A stretch of DNA of 33,003 bases, taken from positions 1 through 33,003 of the forward strand of contig NZ_JAQGLK010000057.1 of assembly GCF_028292925.1 (NCBI RefSeq). The letters run 5' to 3'. Numbering within the stretch: position 1 is the stretch's first letter; every line of letters starts with the position of its first letter. Made by a program: the position numbers and the translations under genes. This stretch comes from Sphingomonas bacterium (GTDB taxonomy: Bacteria; Pseudomonadota; Alphaproteobacteria; Sphingomonadales; Sphingomonadaceae). The notes beneath the pieces were generated by a model. It saw nothing but the letters and a program-made list of their open reading frames with translations, did not search any database and was not told the DNA's origin. Positions 10,235 to 18,236 of the stretch are shown piece by piece.

Positions 10235-11383
10235 ATGTTAGCGATGAACTACCGCGGTCCTTACCGTGTCCGCGCCGAAGAGCGGCCCATGCCGGTGATC
10301 CAGCATCCCGAGGATGCTATCGTCCGCGTCACCCGCTCGTGCATCTGCGGATCGGATCTGCATCTCTATCACGGGATGGTGCCCGATACCCGCGTCGGCA
10401 TGACGTTCGGCCACGAATTCTGCGGCATCGTCGAGGAAGTCGGGCCGGAGGTCCGAAACCTCAAGGTCGGCGACCATGTCCTGGTCCCGTTCAACATCGC
10501 CTGTGGCAAATGCCACTTCTGCCAGCAGGGCCTGTTCGGCAACTGCCACGAATCGAACGCGCAGGCGACGGCGGTTGGCGGCATCTACGGCTACTCGCAC
10601 ACTGCCGGCGGCTATGATGGCGGGCAGGCGCAATATGCCCGCGTGCCTTATGCCGATGTCGGCCCGATGGTCATCCCCGAATGGATGGACCCGGACGACG
10701 CGGTGCTGCTGACCGACGTCGTGCCGACCGGCTATCAGGCGGCCGAGATGGGCGGCATCCGCCGGGGCGATACGGTGGTGGTGTTCGGCGCAGGGCCTGT
10801 CGGCCTGATGGCGGCGAAGAGCGCCTGGCTGTTCGGCGCGGGACGGGTGATCGTGATCGATCACCTGGAATACCGGCTGGAATTTGCGCGCACCTTCGCC
10901 AACGCCGAAGTCTACAACTTTCGCGAGATGGACGATCCGGTCGTCTTCCTGAAGAAGACCACGGACTCGCTCGGCGCCGACGTGTGCATCGATGCCGTCG
11001 GCGGCGATGCTGCCGGCAACGCCCTGCAATGGCTGCTCGGCACCAAGCTGAAGCTGGAGGCCGGCAACGCCATCGCGCTGCACTGGGCGATCAACTCGGT
11101 GAAGAAGGGGGGGATCGTCTCGATCGTCGGCGTCTATGGCCCCACCGGAAACATCGTCCCCATCGGCAACGTCGTGAACAAGGGCATCACGATCCGCGCC
11201 AACCAGGCGTCGGTCAAGCGGCTGCTGCCGAAGCTGATCGAACATGTCCGCGAAGGGCGGCTCAATCCCAAGGCGATGATCACCCACCGGGTCGGGCTGG
11301 AGGACATTGCGGATGCGTACCACATGTTCTCCGCCAAGCTGGACGGCTGCATCAAACCGCTGCTGATCCCGAACGCCGCCTGA
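10235..11383 (+). CDS. Zinc-dependent alcohol dehydrogenase (medium-chain family)
   Basis: A 382-residue medium-chain dehydrogenase. Catalytic zinc ligands are in SCICGSDLHLYHG and GHEFCG. The structural zinc site has four Cys in ACGKCHFCQQGLFGNC. The nucleotide-binding Rossmann motif is VVVFGAGPVGLMA, followed by VIVIDH. The insert and C-terminal pattern resemble the formaldehyde-dehydrogenase-like group, but no glutathione dependence can be deduced. ATG 10235 is preferred because GGAGGG (10221-10226) lies eight bases upstream; GTG 10226 is the upstream alternative. The next gene follows after 12 bases, so they form an operon. With the catalase upstream, a role in oxidative or aldehyde stress is plausible. 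The substrate is unknown. Confidence 0.9.
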   Translation: MLAMNYRGPYRVRAEERPMPVIQHPEDAIVRVTRSCICGSDLHLYHGMVPDTRVGMTFGHEFCGIVEEVGPEVRNLKVGDHVLVPFNIACGKCHFCQQGLFGNCHESNAQATAVGGIYGYSHTAGGYDGGQAQYARVPYADVGPMVIPEWMDPDDAVLLTDVVPTGYQAAEMGGIRRGDTVVVFGAGPVGLMAAKSAWLFGAGRVIVIDHLEYRLEFARTFANAEVYNFREMDDPVVFLKKTTDSLGADVCIDAVGGDAAGNALQWLLGTKLKLEAGNAIALHWAINSVKKGGIVSIVGVYGPTGNIVPIGNVVNKGITIRANQASVKRLLPKLIEHVREGRLNPKAMITHRVGLEDIADAYHMFSAKLDGCIKPLLIPNAA

Positions 11384-11395
11384 AGGAACCAGCCG

Positions 11396-11923
11396 ATGAC
11401 CAAGGCACTCGTCGATCCGTCCACGATTCCGGGCTGGGGGATCGATGCCGATCCGCAGAACGATCCGACCTATCCCATGCGCCATGTCGAGGATCAGACC
11501 CGCGGCCTGACCTGGGAGCGCCCCGTACAGCAGCAACCCGATGTCGAGATCCTGCAGTCGATCGAGTATAACCGCACACCCGCGGTGGTCGGCACGTCCA
11601 CGCCGCCCAGCGGTCTCAGCGGCATCATCCGGCGGATTGCTTTCCGCCGCAGCGAATCCGACTGGTGGCATTGGCTGATGCTGATGGGCGCCGATCGGAT
11701 CAACGTGGTCGAAGGCGTCGTGGCCGATCTGGCCCACGGCAGGATCCCCAACATCCCGGCGGAGATGGGCATCCGCGCCGAATGGCAGCACAACCGCAAG
11801 GGCCTGGCGGTCAAGGCCGGGGTCGCGTTGGCCCTGTCGATCGGCGTCTTCGCGCTCGTCCGCTCCCGCCGGGGGAGTGCGGAAGCCCGGCGGATTTCGA
11901 ACGATGCGGATGAAGCCGGATGA
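11396..11923 (+). CDS. Conserved hypothetical protein with C-terminal membrane anchor
   Basis: A 175-residue protein without a recognised domain. The N-terminal half is polar and Pro/Trp-rich (PSTIPGWGIDADPQNDPTYP, then LTWERPVQQQPDVEILQS). A central block, FGTSTPPSG-like (here VGTSTPPSGLSGIIRRIAF), is followed by SDWWHWLMLMGADRINVVEG. One hydrophobic segment at about 139-158 (KAGVALALSIGVFALV) ends in RSRRGS, so the chain is probably tail-anchored with its bulk in the cytoplasm. I recall near-identical hypothetical proteins in other sphingomonads and rhizobia, with no known function. It begins 12 bases after the dehydrogenase stop behind AAGGAA, so a functional link to that enzyme is likely. 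Confidence 0.75.
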   Translation: MTKALVDPSTIPGWGIDADPQNDPTYPMRHVEDQTRGLTWERPVQQQPDVEILQSIEYNRTPAVVGTSTPPSGLSGIIRRIAFRRSESDWWHWLMLMGADRINVVEGVVADLAHGRIPNIPAEMGIRAEWQHNRKGLAVKAGVALALSIGVFALVRSRRGSAEARRISNDADEAG

Positions 11924-12190
11924 AGCCGGATGATGCGACGTCCAAGCGCGCGCGCTGGCCGTCGTCTGTGATGTGATCCGATCGCAGGCCACCGATTTCC
12001 GCGGCGCAGTCCGGTCGAGATTATGACGCGCGGGCGGGGCAGGCTCAGCACGCGAAGATCGTGAGGTCGGCGCGGAGTGGCTGGGGACCTGCCGTCGCAT
12101 ATGGCAGTATCCGTTTGAGGATGCCGCCAGCGCGCTGGCATCGTCGTCATCATCCGCCGCGCCGTACCCGCGCGCTGCGCCGGGCGGAGG
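11924..12190. other. Gene-free stretch with short repeats
   Basis: No protein frame beyond antisense shadows was found. The stretch starts with a short direct repeat (GATGAAGCCG twice, about 11910-11930). It contains a perfect palindrome GCCAGCGCGCTGGC (12126-12139) that could act as a terminator stem for the upstream operon. Nothing else is recognised. Confidence 0.4.
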
Positions 12191-12191
12191 T

Positions 12192-12209
12192 AAAACCAGC
12201 CTGGGCTGG
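12192..12209 (-). terminator. Rho-independent terminator of tRNA-Glu
   Basis: On the minus strand, stem CCAGC / GCTGG with loop CCAG is followed by TTTT (12195-12192). It lies 23 bases beyond the tRNA 3' end. Confidence 0.65.
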
Positions 12210-12231
12210 GTCTCTGCGGCTTTCACCGAAA

Positions 12232-12307
12232 TGGTGACCCCTACGGGAATCGAACCCGTGTTTTCGCCGTGAGAGGGCGACGTCCTAGACCGCTAGACGA
12301 AGGGGCC
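12232..12307 (-). tRNA. tRNA-Glu, anticodon CTC
   Basis: A 76-base cloverleaf read on the minus strand. The acceptor stem pairs GGCCCCT with AGGGGTC, with one G-T pair, then discriminator A and an encoded CCA. The D arm contains the GTCTAGCGGTCTAGGAC type sequence. The anticodon stem TCGCC/GGCGA holds loop CTCTCAC with anticodon CTC (plus strand 12271-12273), reading GAG. The T arm is CGGGTTCGAATCCCG. All expected pairs are present. It has its own promoter and terminator, so it is a monocistronic tRNA gene. GAG is a heavily used Glu codon in this GC-rich genome. Confidence 0.97.
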
Positions 12308-12322
12308 GCGGCAGAGGCCGGG

Positions 12323-12351
12323 CGTTTATGGGGGCGGGCGCCGGGTGTCAA
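12323..12351 (-). promoter_or_regulatory. Sigma-70 promoter of tRNA-Glu
   Basis: On the minus strand, TTGACA (12351-12346), a perfect -35 box, is followed after 17 bases by TAAACG (12328-12323) as -10. Transcription would start near 12316, nine bases before the mature tRNA. Confidence 0.7.
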
Positions 12352-12386
12352 GCCGATCACGTCCGCCCCCTCATTACCTGGCCAAA

Positions 12387-13760
12387 TCAGGCGGCGCGGC
12401 GTTCGCGCTCACGCATCTCCTGGTTGAGCATTTCGGCGAGCAGGAAGGCAAGCTCCAGGCTCTGCCCGGCATTGAGCCGCGGGTCGCAATGCGTGTGGTA
12501 ACGATCCGCGAGGCTCTGCTCGGTCACGTCGATCGCGCCGCCGGTGCACTCGGTGACGTTCTGGCCGGTCATCTCGGCATGGATGCCGCCGCCATGCGTG
12601 CCCTCGGCACGGTGCACCGCGAAGAAGCCGCGCACTTCCGCCAGGATCCGCTCGAACGGGCGCGTCTTGTACCCGGTCGCCGCCTTGACGACGTTGCCGT
12701 GCATCGGATCGCACGACCAGACGACCTCCCGGCCCTCGCGCTTCACGGCGCGCACCAGGGTCGGCAGGTGCTTCTCGATCTTGTCGTAGCCGTAGCGGGT
12801 GATGAGGGTCACGCGGCCCGGCTCGCGGGCGGGATCGAGCACGTCGAGCATGCGCAGCAGCGCGTCCGGCTCCAGGCTGGGGCCGCACTTCAGGCCGATC
12901 GGGTTGCCCACGCCACGCAGGAACTCGACATGCGCCGATCCCTCGAAGCGGGTGCGATCGCCGATCCACAGCATGTGCGCCGATGTGTCGTACCAGCCGC
13001 CGGTCAGGCTGTCCTGGCGGGTCAGCGCCTGCTCGTACGGAAGCAGCAGCGCCTCGTGGCTGGTGAAGAAGCTCGTTCCGTTCAGCTGCGGCACGGTCTG
13101 CGGATTGATCCCGCATGCCTTCATGAAATCGAGCGCCTCGCCGATGCGATCGGCCAGCGTCTGATACTGCGCCGCCCACGGCGAACGGCCCATGAAATCC
13201 AGCGTCCAGGCGTGGACCTGGTGAAGGTTGGCATAGCCGCCCTGCGCGAAGGCGCGAAGCAGGTTGAGCGTCGCCGCGGACTGATTGTACGCCTTGATCA
13301 GCCGCTGCGGATCGGGCGCGCGGGCGGCCGCATCGAAGGCGATGTCGTTGACGATATCGCCCCGGTAGCTGGGCAGCGATACCCCGCCCACCTCTTCCAT
13401 GTCCGCCGAACGCGGCTTGGCGAACTGGCCCGCCATCCGGCCGACCTTCACGATCGGCAGCTTGGAGGCAAAGGTCAGCACCACCGCCATCTGAAGGATG
13501 ACGCGGAAGGTATCCCGGATGTTGTTCGGGTGGAACTCGGCAAAGCTCTCCGCGCAGTCCCCGCCCTGCAGCAGGAAGGCGCGGCCCGCCGCCACTTCCG
13601 CAAGATCGGCGGTGAGCGCGCGTGCCTCACCGGCGAATACCAGTGGCGGATAATGGCCGAGTTCGGCCTCCGCCGCGGCCAGCGCCGCGGGATCGGGATA
13701 GTTGGGGAGCTGCCGCGCTTCGTGCTGCCGCCAGCTGTCGGGCGCCCAGTTAATGGCCAT
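12387..13760 (-). CDS. Class II 3-deoxy-7-phosphoheptulonate (DAHP) synthase
   Basis: A 457-residue enzyme for the first step of the shikimate pathway: phosphoenolpyruvate plus erythrose 4-phosphate to DAHP, the entry to aromatic amino acids. Length and motifs fit the plant-like class II family. Metal ligands are the Cys in [11 protein letters not shown], His in SCDPMHGNV, Glu in [10 protein letters not shown] and Asp in [10 protein letters not shown]. Substrate motifs include [10 protein letters not shown] and [16 protein letters not shown] 13760 ([10 protein letters not shown]) is the usual start; no better in-frame start is seen, although the AAAGGA site is a little far upstream. It is cytoplasmic, and class II enzymes are standard in sphingomonads. 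It is probably monocistronic, 95 bases downstream of wecB on the same strand. Confidence 0.95.
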   Translation of the reverse strand: MAINWAPDSWRQHEARQLPNYPDPAALAAAEAELGHYPPLVFAGEARALTADLAEVAAGRAFLLQGGDCAESFAEFHPNNIRDTFRVILQMAVVLTFASKLPIVKVGRMAGQFAKPRSADMEEVGGVSLPSYRGDIVNDIAFDAAARAPDPQRLIKAYNQSAATLNLLRAFAQGGYANLHQVHAWTLDFMGRSPWAAQYQTLADRIGEALDFMKACGINPQTVPQLNGTSFFTSHEALLLPYEQALTRQDSLTGGWYDTSAHMLWIGDRTRFEGSAHVEFLRGVGNPIGLKCGPSLEPDALLRMLDVLDPAREPGRVTLITRYGYDKIEKHLPTLVRAVKREGREVVWSCDPMHGNVVKAATGYKTRPFERILAEVRGFFAVHRAEGTHGGGIHAEMTGQNVTECTGGAIDVTEQSLADRYHTHCDPRLNAGQSLELAFLLAEMLNQEMRERERRAA

Positions 13761-13855
13761 GGTCGTGATGGTCCTTTCGCCCGGGGCTATTGGGCGCGGC
13801 AGGCGTCGAAAGCAAGCATTCGGCGCGGCGCAGCACCGCGGGACTGGCGCGCTAC

Positions 13856-14947
13856 TTACCGTTCCGCCGCCCATTCCTCGATCGCGTCGAGCATGCACTC
13901 GGCTGCACGCCCTGCGCCGTAGGGGAAGCATGGGATGGCCATCGCGGCATGCGCCTCCGGATCGTCGAGCAGGCGTGTCGCCGCCGCTACGATCGCCTGC
14001 GGATCGGTGCCGACCAGCGCGATGTTGCCGCTGGCCAGCGCCTCGGGCCGTTCGGTATTCTCCCGCAGCACCAGCAGCGGCACGCCGAGCGCGGGTGCCT
14101 CCTCCTGCAATCCGCCCGAATCGCTCAGCACCAGGTGGGCGCGCGCGAGCAGGGCCACCATCTCGGGATAGGGCAGCGGCTCGATCAGGTGGACGCCCGC
14201 TACCCTGCCCAGCGCGGCGACGATACCGGCGCGCACCGCCGGATTATCGTGCATCGGCAGCACGATCCGCACGTCCGTCCTTGCTGCCAGGACGGCCAGC
14301 GCGGCCGCCACCCGCGCGATCGGTTCGCCGATATTCTCGCGGCGGTGGCAGGTGACGAGGATCAGCTTCTCGCCTGGTGTCGGCAGCACGTCGGTACGGG
14401 CATGCATCCACAGCAGGGCATCGATGCCGCTGTTGCCGGTAACGTGGATGCGTCCGGTGACCGCAGGCTCGGCCATAAGGTTGGCGCGCGCTTGTGCGCT
14501 CGGTGCGAACAGCAGGGTGGCGATCGCGTCGATCTCCACGCGGTTGCGCTCCTCGGGCCAGGGCAGCAGCGGATCGTGCGAGCGGAGCCCCGCCTCGACA
14601 TGGCCGACCGCCGCGCCCGCGGCATGGGCGGCCAGCGCGGCGGCCCATGCCGTCGTCGTATCGCCTTGCACCAGCACCAGATCGGGGCGGAGTTCGCCGA
14701 CAAGCCTGGTCACGGCCTTGCCGATCCGTTCGGTCAGCCCGTCGATCGACTGGCCGGGCCGCCCGAGGTGGAGGTTGCGCGCCACGCCCAGCCCGAATGC
14801 CTCGGTCACATCGTGGAACAGCCGCTCGTGCTGGCCGGTCGCGATCAGGCGGTGGTCGATGTGCGGGCGGCGCGATGCGGCGATGGCGATCGGGGCGATC
14901 TTGATCGCTTCCGGCCGGGTGCCGACGATCGACAGCAGCCCGATCAG
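13856..14947 (-). CDS. wecB: UDP-N-acetylglucosamine 2-epimerase (non-hydrolysing, WecB type)
   Basis: Interconverts UDP-GlcNAc and UDP-ManNAc, supplying ManNAc-type sugars for surface polysaccharide. About 363 residues, normal for the family. Motifs are [17 protein letters not shown] at the start, [48 protein letters not shown] and [12 protein letters not shown]. The frame has no ATG, GTG or TTG near the N-terminus. The family normally begins M-x-x-(L/V)-x-I-x-GTRPE, and here the matching codon is CTG at 14947-14945, overlapping the TGA of the upstream gene. A G-rich site (GGGGGTG) lies upstream. I therefore propose a CTG start coupled to the upstream gene; a sequencing error is the alternative. 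The WecB family is certain; the start is not. Confidence 0.88.
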   Translation of the reverse strand: MIGLLSIVGTRPEAIKIAPIAIAASRRPHIDHRLIATGQHERLFHDVTEAFGLGVARNLHLGRPGQSIDGLTERIGKAVTRLVGELRPDLVLVQGDTTTAWAAALAAHAAGAAVGHVEAGLRSHDPLLPWPEERNRVEIDAIATLLFAPSAQARANLMAEPAVTGRIHVTGNSGIDALLWMHARTDVLPTPGEKLILVTCHRRENIGEPIARVAAALAVLAARTDVRIVLPMHDNPAVRAGIVAALGRVAGVHLIEPLPYPEMVALLARAHLVLSDSGGLQEEAPALGVPLLVLRENTERPEALASGNIALVGTDPQAIVAAATRLLDDPEAHAAMAIPCFPYGAGRAAECMLDAIEEWAAER

Positions 14948-15885
14948 ACGCCCGGCACCCCCAGCGCGCGTGCCGCCTCGGCGATGCGGTGCTGTGCCGG
15001 GGCGTCTCCGGCAAAGGCGGCGGTGGCATCCCGGTAGGCCTGTGTCGCCGCCGCCTTGTCGCCCAGCACCAGCCGTGCGCGCATCAGCCTGATCCAGCCG
15101 TCGCCGTCTTTCGGGTTGGCCTTCAGCCGCGTTGCCAGCGCCTCGACCATGCCGCTGATCATTGCCGCCTGCTGCCCCGGCGGCAATGCGGTGGCCGCGG
15201 CGATCTGGTCGCCGGTCGGCCCGGCCCTTGTGCCGGCGGGGGCGGGCGCGGGCACCCGGCCGGTTACGTCGATCCGGTACTTCTGGGCGGCCTGCGCGAT
15301 CGTCTGGCGGACATTCTCCTCCCAGGGCGCGCCGGCCGGCGTCTCCTTCAGCAGAGCGATCCAGCCGTCGATCGCGCCCTGGTGATCCCCGGCGAGATCC
15401 TTTTCGACCGCCAGGAAGTAGCGCGCGCGTGCATCGGCCGGATCGATCGCCACCGCCTTGCGGAACGCGGCGGCCGCCTCGGCGGGGATGTCGCCCTTGC
15501 CGGCCAGCGCGATCGCCTCGCCCAGTGCGGACCAGCCCTCGGCATCGCCGGGCGCGGCGGCGGTGGCGCGGCGATAGGCCGTCACCGCATCGGTATAACG
15601 CTGCATCTGGTAATAGGCCCAGCCCAGCATGCGCCATCCCTTCGCATCGCCGGGGTTGGCCTTCATCCGCGCCTCGAGCTTGGCAACCGCGTTGTCGAGA
15701 CTCTCCGCGGCGGCCGCCGCCGTCGGCGGGGCGGGCGGCGGGGCCGGTGCGGCCTCGGGCTGCGCACGCCAGACGGAGAGGGCGATCGCGCCGGTGGCGA
15801 CGATCCCCCCGGCGATCAGCGCAATCCGGCCAAAGCCCGGCGCACCCGCCCGCGCAGACGTCTTGCCACCATCTCCATCGACCAT
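14944..15885 (-). CDS. TPR protein, C-terminal CcmI/CycH-like
   Basis: A 313-residue membrane-anchored protein. It starts with a polar segment, one transmembrane helix at about 19-41 (IALIAGGIVATGAIALSVW) and an Ala/Pro linker. TPR repeats follow from about residue 65 (AKGWRMLGWAYYQMQRYTDAVTAYRRA; AEGWSALGEAIALAGKGD; ARARYFLAVEKDLAGDHQGAIDGW). A second helical block after about 215 contains KDGDGWIRLMRARLVLGDKAAA. This is the layout of the periplasmic half of CcmI/CycH, which presents apocytochrome c to the haem-ligation machinery. No other cytochrome c maturation gene is nearby, so the role is inferred. Its TGA overlaps the proposed CTG start of wecB. The ribosome binding site before ATG 15885 is weak. 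Confidence 0.75.
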   Translation of the reverse strand: MVDGDGGKTSARAGAPGFGRIALIAGGIVATGAIALSVWRAQPEAAPAPPPAPPTAAAAAESLDNAVAKLEARMKANPGDAKGWRMLGWAYYQMQRYTDAVTAYRRATAAAPGDAEGWSALGEAIALAGKGDIPAEAAAAFRKAVAIDPADARARYFLAVEKDLAGDHQGAIDGWIALLKETPAGAPWEENVRQTIAQAAQKYRIDVTGRVPAPAPAGTRAGPTGDQIAAATALPPGQQAAMISGMVEALATRLKANPKDGDGWIRLMRARLVLGDKAAATQAYRDATAAFAGDAPAQHRIAEAARALGVPGV

Positions 15886-15989
15886 TGCGGCCCGTATCCC
15901 CGATCCAAAGTACCCGCTTACTCTTAGCGGTGGCGGGCCAAGATGGTAGTGCCTCGATGATCGAGCCGGGCTGCGTCGAAACGCCCGCG

Positions 15990-16036
15990 TGGCAGCGATC
16001 CTCCGGACGATCCCCCGGACGATCCGCCCACCCGCC
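15990..16036. repeat. Short tandem repeats between the TPR gene and cysS
   Basis: A twelve-base unit, CGGACGATCCCC, occurs about two times near 16006-16029, followed by a four-base CCCG/CCCA run (about 16027-16040). It lies just beyond the cysS stop on the minus strand and has no recognised function. Confidence 0.45.
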
Positions 16037-16044
16037 CGCCCGCC

Positions 16045-17496
16045 TCAGTCGAAGCGCGGCCGCCAGTCCCAGCCGAGCGCGTCGCCGTCCATGATGTCGA
16101 CGCCCGCCGCCATCAGCGTGTCGCGGATCGCGTCGCCCGCGGCAAAGTCCTTCGCGGCGCGCGCCGCCTTGCGTTCCGCCAGCAACGCCTCGACCTCGTC
16201 GTCGGTCAGTGTCGCCGTGGCCGGGCGCACCCGCAACGCGCTCCGCTCGAGAGCGAGCAGGCCGAGCCCCAGCACCTCGTCCATGCGCGCGACCGCCGCC
16301 AGCCTCTCGCCCGCGTCGATCCGCTTGGCGGTGATCGCCGCGTCCAGATGGGTCAGGGCCGCCGCGGTGTTCAGGTCGTTCGCCACCGCCGCGTCGAACA
16401 GGCCGAGCTGCTCGGTCAGCTTGGGGTGGCGGATGCTGTCGGAGGGCGTGGCCGCCGCGCGCAGCGGCGCCAGCGCGATCACCAGCCGCTTCAGCCGGGT
16501 CAGCGCGGCCAGCACGTTTTCCGCCGAAAACTCCAGCTCGCTGCGATAATGCGCCGACAGGCACAGCATGCGATAGGCGAGCGGGTGGACGCCGGCATCG
16601 ACCAGCGTGTCCAGCGTGGCGAACCCGCCGGACGATTTGGACATCTTCGCGCCGCGCTCGACCAGGAAGTTGTTGTGCATCCACAAATTGGCGCCGGTGC
16701 CTGCCGTGCCGGTATAGGCCTGGTTCTGCGCGATCTCGTTCGGGTGGTGAATCTCGCGGTGGTCGATCCCGCCGGTGTGGATATCGAACTGCGCGCCCAG
16801 ATACTTCATGCTCATGACGGAGCATTCGAGGTGCCAGCCCGGCGCGCCGATCCCCCAGGGGGAGGCCCACTCCATCTGCCGCCGCCCCGGCTCCTCCGAC
16901 TTGCGCCAGATCGCGAAGTCGGCCGGGTGGCGCTTGCCCTCCACGCTGTCGATGCGGGCGACATCCGGCGCGGCCGCATCCTCGCGGTGGCCCGCCAGCT
17001 TGCCGTAATCGGGCACCGTGGTCGTATCGAAATACAGCCCGGACGGCGCCTCGTAGGTCGATCCGCCGATCCGCCCCGCAAAGGCGATCATGTCGTCGAT
17101 ATGATCGGTCGCCACGCTCCACCGGGTCGGCTCGGCAACGTTCAGCCTGGCCAGGTCCGCCTTGAACAAGGCGGTGTAGCGCGCCGCGACATCCCATGCC
17201 GAAACCTGCTCGGCGGCGGCCGCCTTCTCGATCTTGTCGTCGCCGGCATCGGCGTCCGAGGTGAGGTGGCCGACATCGGTGATGTTGATGACGTGGCGGA
17301 CCGGCCAGCCCTTCCAGCGCAGCACGCGCGTCAGCGTGTCGGTGAACACATAAGCGCGCATGTTGCCCAGGTGCTGGCGGGCATAGACGGTCGGCCCGCA
17401 ACTATAGACGCGCACGGCCGCGGGATCGATCGGTACGAACGGTTCTGCCGCGCGGGTCAGGCTGTTGAACAGCACCAGGGGGGCGCTATCGGTCAT
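16045..17496 (-). CDS. cysS: Cysteinyl-tRNA synthetase
   Basis: A 483-residue class I aminoacyl-tRNA synthetase that charges tRNA-Cys. Zinc ligands are Cys33 (VYSCGPTVY), the Cys in GWHLECSVMS and His residues in DIHTGGIDHREIHHPNE. The HIGH-type motif is HLGN (42-45) and the KMSKS loop is GAKMSKSSGG. The C-terminal anticodon-binding domain follows from about 350, ending GWDWRPRFD as in many alphaproteobacteria. ATG 17496 is the first start. The next gene downstream on the strand is the TPR protein, 159 bases away, so separate transcription is possible. Confidence 0.97.
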   Translation of the reverse strand: MTDSAPLVLFNSLTRAAEPFVPIDPAAVRVYSCGPTVYARQHLGNMRAYVFTDTLTRVLRWKGWPVRHVINITDVGHLTSDADAGDDKIEKAAAAEQVSAWDVAARYTALFKADLARLNVAEPTRWSVATDHIDDMIAFAGRIGGSTYEAPSGLYFDTTTVPDYGKLAGHREDAAAPDVARIDSVEGKRHPADFAIWRKSEEPGRRQMEWASPWGIGAPGWHLECSVMSMKYLGAQFDIHTGGIDHREIHHPNEIAQNQAYTGTAGTGANLWMHNNFLVERGAKMSKSSGGFATLDTLVDAGVHPLAYRMLCLSAHYRSELEFSAENVLAALTRLKRLVIALAPLRAAATPSDSIRHPKLTEQLGLFDAAVANDLNTAAALTHLDAAITAKRIDAGERLAAVARMDEVLGLGLLALERSALRVRPATATLTDDEVEALLAERKAARAAKDFAAGDAIRDTLMAAGVDIMDGDALGWDWRPRFD

Positions 17497-17657
17497 GGGG
17501 GTCGGGCCTTCGGCAGGGCGCGGACGCCGGGGAGGGGCCGTCTAGCGTGGTGGCACCGGCAGGGGCAAGCCTGCCGGTACGTGCGCCCGAGGGGGCGATG
17601 CTCACCGCGGGATCGGCATGGAGAAAGAACCTGCGCAGCGAATCCGGCCGCAACGAA

Positions 17658-17692
17658 AACGGGCGCCTCCCCGCTATGGGAAGGCGCCCGTT
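17658..17692 (-). terminator. Strong intrinsic terminator of the lipoprotein gene
   Basis: An eleven-base perfect stem, AACGGGCGCCT (17658-17668) / AGGCGCCCGTT (17682-17692), with further G-C pairs inside. On the minus strand it is followed by a short T-run. It lies about 40 bases after the lipoprotein stop. Confidence 0.75.
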
Positions 17693-17734
17693 CAATTCGC
17701 GCATCAATCCCGCCGGAGCGGGATCGACGGCAAA

Positions 17735-17992
17735 TTACATCGCGTTGCCGGTCGCGTCGTCGGCCGCATCTTCGGCGTTGTCGGCGGCGGCATGCATGTT
17801 CTCGGCAGCGTTCTCGAGAGCCTGCTCGTCCAGGACGTTCGTTGCGTTGTCCGCAGCGTCTTCCATGTTCTCGGCGGTTGCCTCAAGCGCTTCCGAGGTG
17901 TTCTCGGCGGCGTTCTCGGCCGGGGTGTTGCTGCTGCAGGCGGCCAGAGACATCAGGCCGGCGGCAACGAGAAGAAAGCTCTGCTTCTTCAT
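17735..17992 (-). CDS. Small acidic, Ala/Asn-rich lipoprotein
   Basis: An 85-residue precursor. A lipoprotein signal peptide (MKKQSFLLVAAGLMSLAAC) ends in lipobox LAAC, so the mature chain starts at Cys19 and is lipid-anchored. The mature part has almost no basic residues and is made of Ala, Glu, Asp and Asn. It carries two related copies of an ENAAEN...DAADNAT-type segment (about 28-53 and 58-82), suggesting an amphipathic helical hairpin or coiled coil. No catalytic residue is visible. ATG 17992 is chosen because it begins the signal peptide; an upstream ATG at 18013 would spoil it. It resembles hypothetical lipoproteins common in sphingomonads, and a structural or envelope role is only a guess. 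It is monocistronic with its own terminator. Confidence 0.8.
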   Translation of the reverse strand: MKKQSFLLVAAGLMSLAACSSNTPAENAAENTSEALEATAENMEDAADNATNVLDEQALENAAENMHAAADNAEDAADDATGNAM

Positions 17993-18046
17993 TCGAGCGG
18001 CTCCATTATTCATAACAGGTCCGGCCCGAATGCCGTCCCGAGCGCC

Positions 18047-18074
18047 CCAATAACGTTGCTTCGTCGGCCGTCAA
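18047..18074 (-). promoter_or_regulatory. Candidate sigma-70 promoter of the lipoprotein gene
   Basis: On the minus strand TTGACG (18074-18069) is followed after 16 bases by TATTGG (18052-18047), or after 15 by TTATTG. It would give a leader of about 50 bases. The match to -10 is moderate. Confidence 0.35.
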
Positions 18075-18236
18075 CGGCGAAATCGCGCTCCGTGCCACCC
18101 GGACAGGCCGGAATGGTGCATCGCACAATGGCGCTCGGCAACCTTTCACCTATATGAACATTTAGGAATCGCAGATCGCCAAGGGCCCGCGCACGCGGTT
18201 TGCCTGCGATCGGCTACAAACAATGGAGGTGGCGCC

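Noticed and set aside
10238-12226. A 662-residue minus-strand frame over the alcohol dehydrogenase region
   Set aside because: It is antisense to two well-supported genes and has typical shadow composition.
13856-17401. A 1181-residue open frame on the minus strand that looks like a giant fusion
   Set aside because: Only its last 363 residues (WecB) show a protein family; the upstream part is an Arg/Gly-rich shadow across the TPR gene and cysS, which have better frames.
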